DNA from: Rhodococcus sp. B50
GTDB lineage: Bacteria > Actinomycetota > Actinomycetes > Mycobacteriales > Mycobacteriaceae
Reading direction: 5' to 3'
Assembly (NCBI RefSeq): GCF_013602415.1
Contig: NZ_WPAG02000002.1
Location: 3,661,480 to 3,725,479, forward strand
Length of the DNA: 64,000 nt
Of the stretch, positions 61,263-64,000 are shown piece by piece. Position 1 is the first letter of the stretch. Each line of letters begins with the position of its first letter. A model generated the notes under the pieces. The model saw only the letters and a program-made list of their open reading frames with translations. It made no database searches and was not told the DNA's origin. The translations under genes were made by a program, and so were the position numbers.

Positions 61263-62522
61263 GTGCGACATTCACGGCAGAATCCGATCGGCCCGACGAC
61301 GCCCCCGTTCCTCACCGGAAACCGCGGCACCACCATCGCGGTGATCGCGTCGCTCGTCTCGGTCGGTGTGCTCGTCGCGATCCTCACCAGGAGCGAACTC
61401 ATCGACTTCCTGGTCTACCGGATGGGCGCCCGAGTCCTGCTCGACGGCGACGACATCTACGGACAGATGCCTCCGGTGACCGACGACTTCGCGTTGCCGT
61501 TCACCTACCCACCGCTGTCGGCGATGCTGTTCGCTCCCCTGGCGCTGATCCCCGTGACGCTCGGCAAGATCGTCTTCACCCTGGTCTCCGTCGCGGCACT
61601 CGTCGTCACGCTGCGGGTCGTGCTGGACCGGCTCCGTCCGGACTTCGAGGCCCGGACGGCGTGGATCGTCACGACGGTCGCGGTGGCCGGCGCGCTGGTG
61701 CTCGAGCCCGTGCGCGAGACGATCTCGTTCGGGCAGATCAACCTCGTCCTGATGGCGCTGGTCGCCCTCGACGTCCTGGCGAAGAACCCGAAATGGCCGC
61801 GCGGATTGCTGATCGGGCTGGCCGCCGCCGTCAAGCTCACGCCCATCGCCTTCCTACTGCTGTTCCTGCTGCGACGCGATCGGCGGACCAGCGCCACCAT
61901 CCTCGCGTCGACCCTCGGATTCACCGCGCTCGCCTTCGCCGTGATGCCCACGACCTCCGCGAAGTACTGGATGGACACCTTGCCCGACACCGGCCGGATC
62001 GGAGCGTCGTACTTCGCCACCAATCAATCCTTCAAGGCGGTCGTCTCCCGCTTCGGACCGCCCGAACTGGTGGGCTCGGTGCTGTGGCTGATCGCCGTCG
62101 CGGTGATGCTGCTGGTCGCGGTGGTGGCCATCCGGCGTGCCCTCGAACAGGGCGATCTCATGCTCGCCCTGTTCGCGAATGCGACGGCCGTGCTGTTGGC
62201 GTCGCCGGTGTCGTGGTCGCACCACTGGGTGTGGATCGCACCGGCGCTGCTGACGCTGTCGCTCGCCGCGTGGCGCGCAACCGATCCACAGAAACTCGCG
62301 GCGATCGCAGCGGGTGTCGCACTCGTCTTCGCGATCGGCCCGCACCACCTGTTCCCCACGGGTGGCGACCTCGAACTCGAGTGGGCGGCGTGGCAGCACC
62401 TGTTCGGCACGCTCTACGTGACGGTCGGGTTCGGGTTCCTGCTCTGGCTCACCTTCGGTCGTCTCCCCGGTCCGGAAGCCGTGGCGCCGGAACCGCTTCC
62501 GGACGCGGAGACGTCGAAGTAG
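61263..62522 (+). CDS. GT87 (DUF2029) polyprenol-phosphate-mannose-dependent mannosyltransferase-like protein
   Basis: A 419-residue integral membrane protein with about 10 helices. The first outer loop has LIDFLVYRMGARVLLDGDDIYG, followed by DDFALPFTYPPLSAMLFAPLAL, a proline-rich loop typical of GT-C glycosyltransferases such as PimE and related mycobacterial enzymes; Asp residues in the first loop are the usual catalytic candidates. SFGQINLVLMALV and SPVSWSHHWVW are further family marks. It probably adds mannose or arabinose to envelope glycolipids. The start is a GTG, leaderless by the TAAAGT -10. Confidence 0.85.
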   Translation: MRHSRQNPIGPTTPPFLTGNRGTTIAVIASLVSVGVLVAILTRSELIDFLVYRMGARVLLDGDDIYGQMPPVTDDFALPFTYPPLSAMLFAPLALIPVTLGKIVFTLVSVAALVVTLRVVLDRLRPDFEARTAWIVTTVAVAGALVLEPVRETISFGQINLVLMALVALDVLAKNPKWPRGLLIGLAAAVKLTPIAFLLLFLLRRDRRTSATILASTLGFTALAFAVMPTTSAKYWMDTLPDTGRIGASYFATNQSFKAVVSRFGPPELVGSVLWLIAVAVMLLVAVVAIRRALEQGDLMLALFANATAVLLASPVSWSHHWVWIAPALLTLSLAAWRATDPQKLAAIAAGVALVFAIGPHHLFPTGGDLELEWAAWQHLFGTLYVTVGFGFLLWLTFGRLPGPEAVAPEPLPDAETSK

Positions 62523-62538
62523 TCCCCCGAGCGGCCCG

Positions 62539-63537
62539 TCAGGCGGTGACGTCGACGACCACCCGGCCACGCACCTTGCCCGCCAGGATCTCCTCGGCGA
62601 GTCGCGGGACGTCCGAGAGCGGTTCGACCCTCGACAGCGAATTCAGGGTGCTCACAGGGAGATCACGGGCGAGACGGTCCCACGCCGACCGGCGGAGTTG
62701 CGCCGGTGCCATCACCGAGTCGACGCCCAGCAACGCGACGCCGCGCAGGATGTGCGGCAGCACCGTCGCATCCGGCATCGACGGCGATTCGGTGAGACCG
62801 CATGCGGCGACCGCACCGCCGTACCGGATCTGCGACAGCACGTTCACGAGCGTCGAACCACCCACCGCGTCCACGGCGGCATCCCAGCGTTCCTTGCCGA
62901 GGGGCCGGCCTTTGCCCTGCAGTTCCGCACGGTCGACGAACGACGACGCACCGAGTTCGCTCAGGAAGTCGTGGGTTTCGGGCCGGCCGGTCGCCGCGAC
63001 CACCGTGTGGCCCGCGGCGGCGGCGAGCGCGACGGCGATCGACCCGACGCCACCTGCCGCGCCGGTGACGAGCACCTCCGCGTCCGACGCGATTCCGTAC
63101 CGTTCGAGCGCGTCGAGACACAGCGCGGAGGTGTATCCGGCGGTGCCGATCGCCATGGCGTCACGCGTGGAGAACGCGTCGGGGATGCGCACGAGCCATT
63201 CGGGCTTCACCCGCTGACGCCGGGTGTATCCGCCCGATTGCGTCTCGGACAGACCCCATCCGTCGACGACGACACGGTCGCCGGGCTTCCAGTCGGGATT
63301 GCGGCTGTCGAGGACGGTGCCGGCCAGGTCGGCTCCGGCGACCAGCGGGGTGCGTCGCGCCATCTTCTGCGGTCCCGCGATCACGAGACCGTCCTTGTAG
63401 TTCAGCGACGAGTACTCGACCTCGACGAGAACATCGTGGTCGGGAAGGTCGTTGTCGGTCAGTTCGCGGAACTGTGCCACCTGGCCGTCGTCGGTGTCGT
63501 CGACGACCAGGGCACGGAAGGAGGACGGCTGTGTCAT
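62539..63537 (-). CDS. acuI: NADPH quinone/acryloyl-CoA reductase family protein (AcuI/YhdH)
   Basis: A 332-residue zinc-free medium-chain reductase of the YhdH/AcuI group. It has YSSLNYKDGLVIAG, AGADLAGTV, the cofactor loop VLVTGAAGGVGSIAVALAAA, and the end LAEEILAGKVRGRVVVDV. Family members reduce acryloyl-CoA to propionyl-CoA with NADPH and protect against this reactive species. The ATG at 63537 is taken as start (MTQPSSFRALVV). It converges on the GT87 gene with a 16-base gap and lies 46 bases after the copper ATPase gene on the same strand. Confidence 0.88.
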   Translation of the reverse strand: MTQPSSFRALVVDDTDDGQVAQFRELTDNDLPDHDVLVEVEYSSLNYKDGLVIAGPQKMARRTPLVAGADLAGTVLDSRNPDWKPGDRVVVDGWGLSETQSGGYTRRQRVKPEWLVRIPDAFSTRDAMAIGTAGYTSALCLDALERYGIASDAEVLVTGAAGGVGSIAVALAAAAGHTVVAATGRPETHDFLSELGASSFVDRAELQGKGRPLGKERWDAAVDAVGGSTLVNVLSQIRYGGAVAACGLTESPSMPDATVLPHILRGVALLGVDSVMAPAQLRRSAWDRLARDLPVSTLNSLSRVEPLSDVPRLAEEILAGKVRGRVVVDVTA

Positions 63538-63583
63538 GGATCCGATCCTGACAGGCCGTCCTCCTCGCTGCAGCCGAAAGCGG

Positions 63584-64000
63584 TCAGGCCGCGTGTGCCC
63601 GGAACCGTCGCAGCCGCAGGCTGTTGGAAACCACGAAGACCGACGAGAACGCCATCGCGGCACCGGCAAGCATCGGGTTGAGCAGGCCCGCGGCCGCCAG
63701 CGGCAGTGCCGCGACGTTGTACGCGAACGCCCAGAACAGGTTGCCCTTGATCGTCGTCAACGTGCGGCGCGACAACCGGATGGCGTCGACCGCGACCATC
63801 AGGTCGCCGCGGACCAACGTCAGGTCGCTCGCCTCGATCGCGACATCGGTGCCGGTGCCCATCGCCAAACCCAGATCGGCCCGGGCGAGTGCCGCGGCGT
63901 CGTTGACGCCGTCGCCGACCATCGCGACCACCGCGCCCTCACGCTGGAGTCGCTCGACGACGTCGACCTTGTCGGTGGGCAGCACGTCGGCGATCACGTC
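63584..64000 (-). CDS. Copper-type P1B ATPase, C-terminal fragment (cut by window edge)
   Basis: The right edge cuts a P-type ATPase; about 139 residues are visible. [35 protein letters not shown] is the hinge region of all P-type pumps. The last two membrane helices carry YN ([12 protein letters not shown]) and MxxSS ([17 protein letters not shown]), the copper-site residues of Cu(I) exporters. It would pump Cu(I) out of the cell. The rest of the gene, including any metal-binding N-terminal domain, is outside the window. Confidence 0.9.
   Translation of the reverse strand, partial: DVIADVLPTDKVDVVERLQREGAVVAMVGDGVNDAAALARADLGLAMGTGTDVAIEASDLTLVRGDLMVAVDAIRLSRRTLTTIKGNLFWAFAYNVAALPLAAAGLLNPMLAGAAMAFSSVFVVSNSLRLRRFRAHAA

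Overview
The window is GC-rich chromosomal DNA from a mycolic-acid actinobacterium, most likely Rhodococcus. The genus is inferred from gene content: a ClpC2-type regulator, a SigK/RskA pair beside an MPT83-like FAS1 lipoprotein, a LysX lysyltransferase/lysyl-tRNA synthetase fusion, a FadD15-type acyl-CoA ligase, a wax ester/diacylglycerol acyltransferase, a mycofactocin-coupled dehydrogenase, a mycobacterial-type GabD2, and many GTG/TTG and apparently leaderless starts. I saw no rRNA, tRNA, CRISPR array, transposase or prophage gene.

Layout. 1-11.2 kb: TetR tail and drug exporter, GabD2-like dehydrogenase, GAF-ANTAR regulator, hydrolase-cyclase fusion, ArsR/AHSA1 pair, FadD15, a small membrane protein, RraA, an S4 protein and a photolyase. 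11.2-19.4 kb: a 29-residue small ORF, two epimerase fusions, then a SigK locus. That locus holds an MPT83-like lipoprotein and a lipocalin facing an alpha/beta-hydrolase-like gene and a DUF1365 gene, followed by sigK and rskA. Both divergent promoters carry the same sigma-K-like motif. 19.4-29.8 kb: MarR/MMPL pair, lysX, a parS-like palindrome, a histidine phosphatase, a PPOX flavoprotein, an SDR, a cutinase-family enzyme and a secreted six-repeat protein. 29.9-42.0 kb: gltBD, a TetR/flavin monooxygenase pair with twin operators, katE preceded by a small ORF, a Cu,Zn-SOD-like lipoprotein, and clpC2 with twin operators on its promoter.

42.0-54.7 kb is a catabolic island. A leftward operon encodes ferredoxin, SDR, aldehyde dehydrogenase, P450, amidohydrolase, an 86-residue protein and a DUF7064-like protein. 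Next come a TetR regulator, a type III CoA-transferase and an OB-fold/thiolase fusion, and an APH-type kinase with a GntR regulator. This looks like oxygenation, oxidation to an acid, CoA activation and chain cleavage of an unknown hydrophobic substrate. 54.7-64 kb: a WS/DGAT acyltransferase, an organosulfur uptake and monooxygenase operon, an SRAP protein, a GT87 glycosyltransferase, an AcuI-type reductase and the end of a copper P-type ATPase.

Most intergenic gaps are short and many genes overlap by a few bases. Several regulators sit beside their likely targets with perfect inverted repeats between them (ArsR at 6.7 kb, TetR at 36.9 kb, ClpC2 at 42.0 kb). All functions are inferred by reading protein and DNA motifs; no database search was run.
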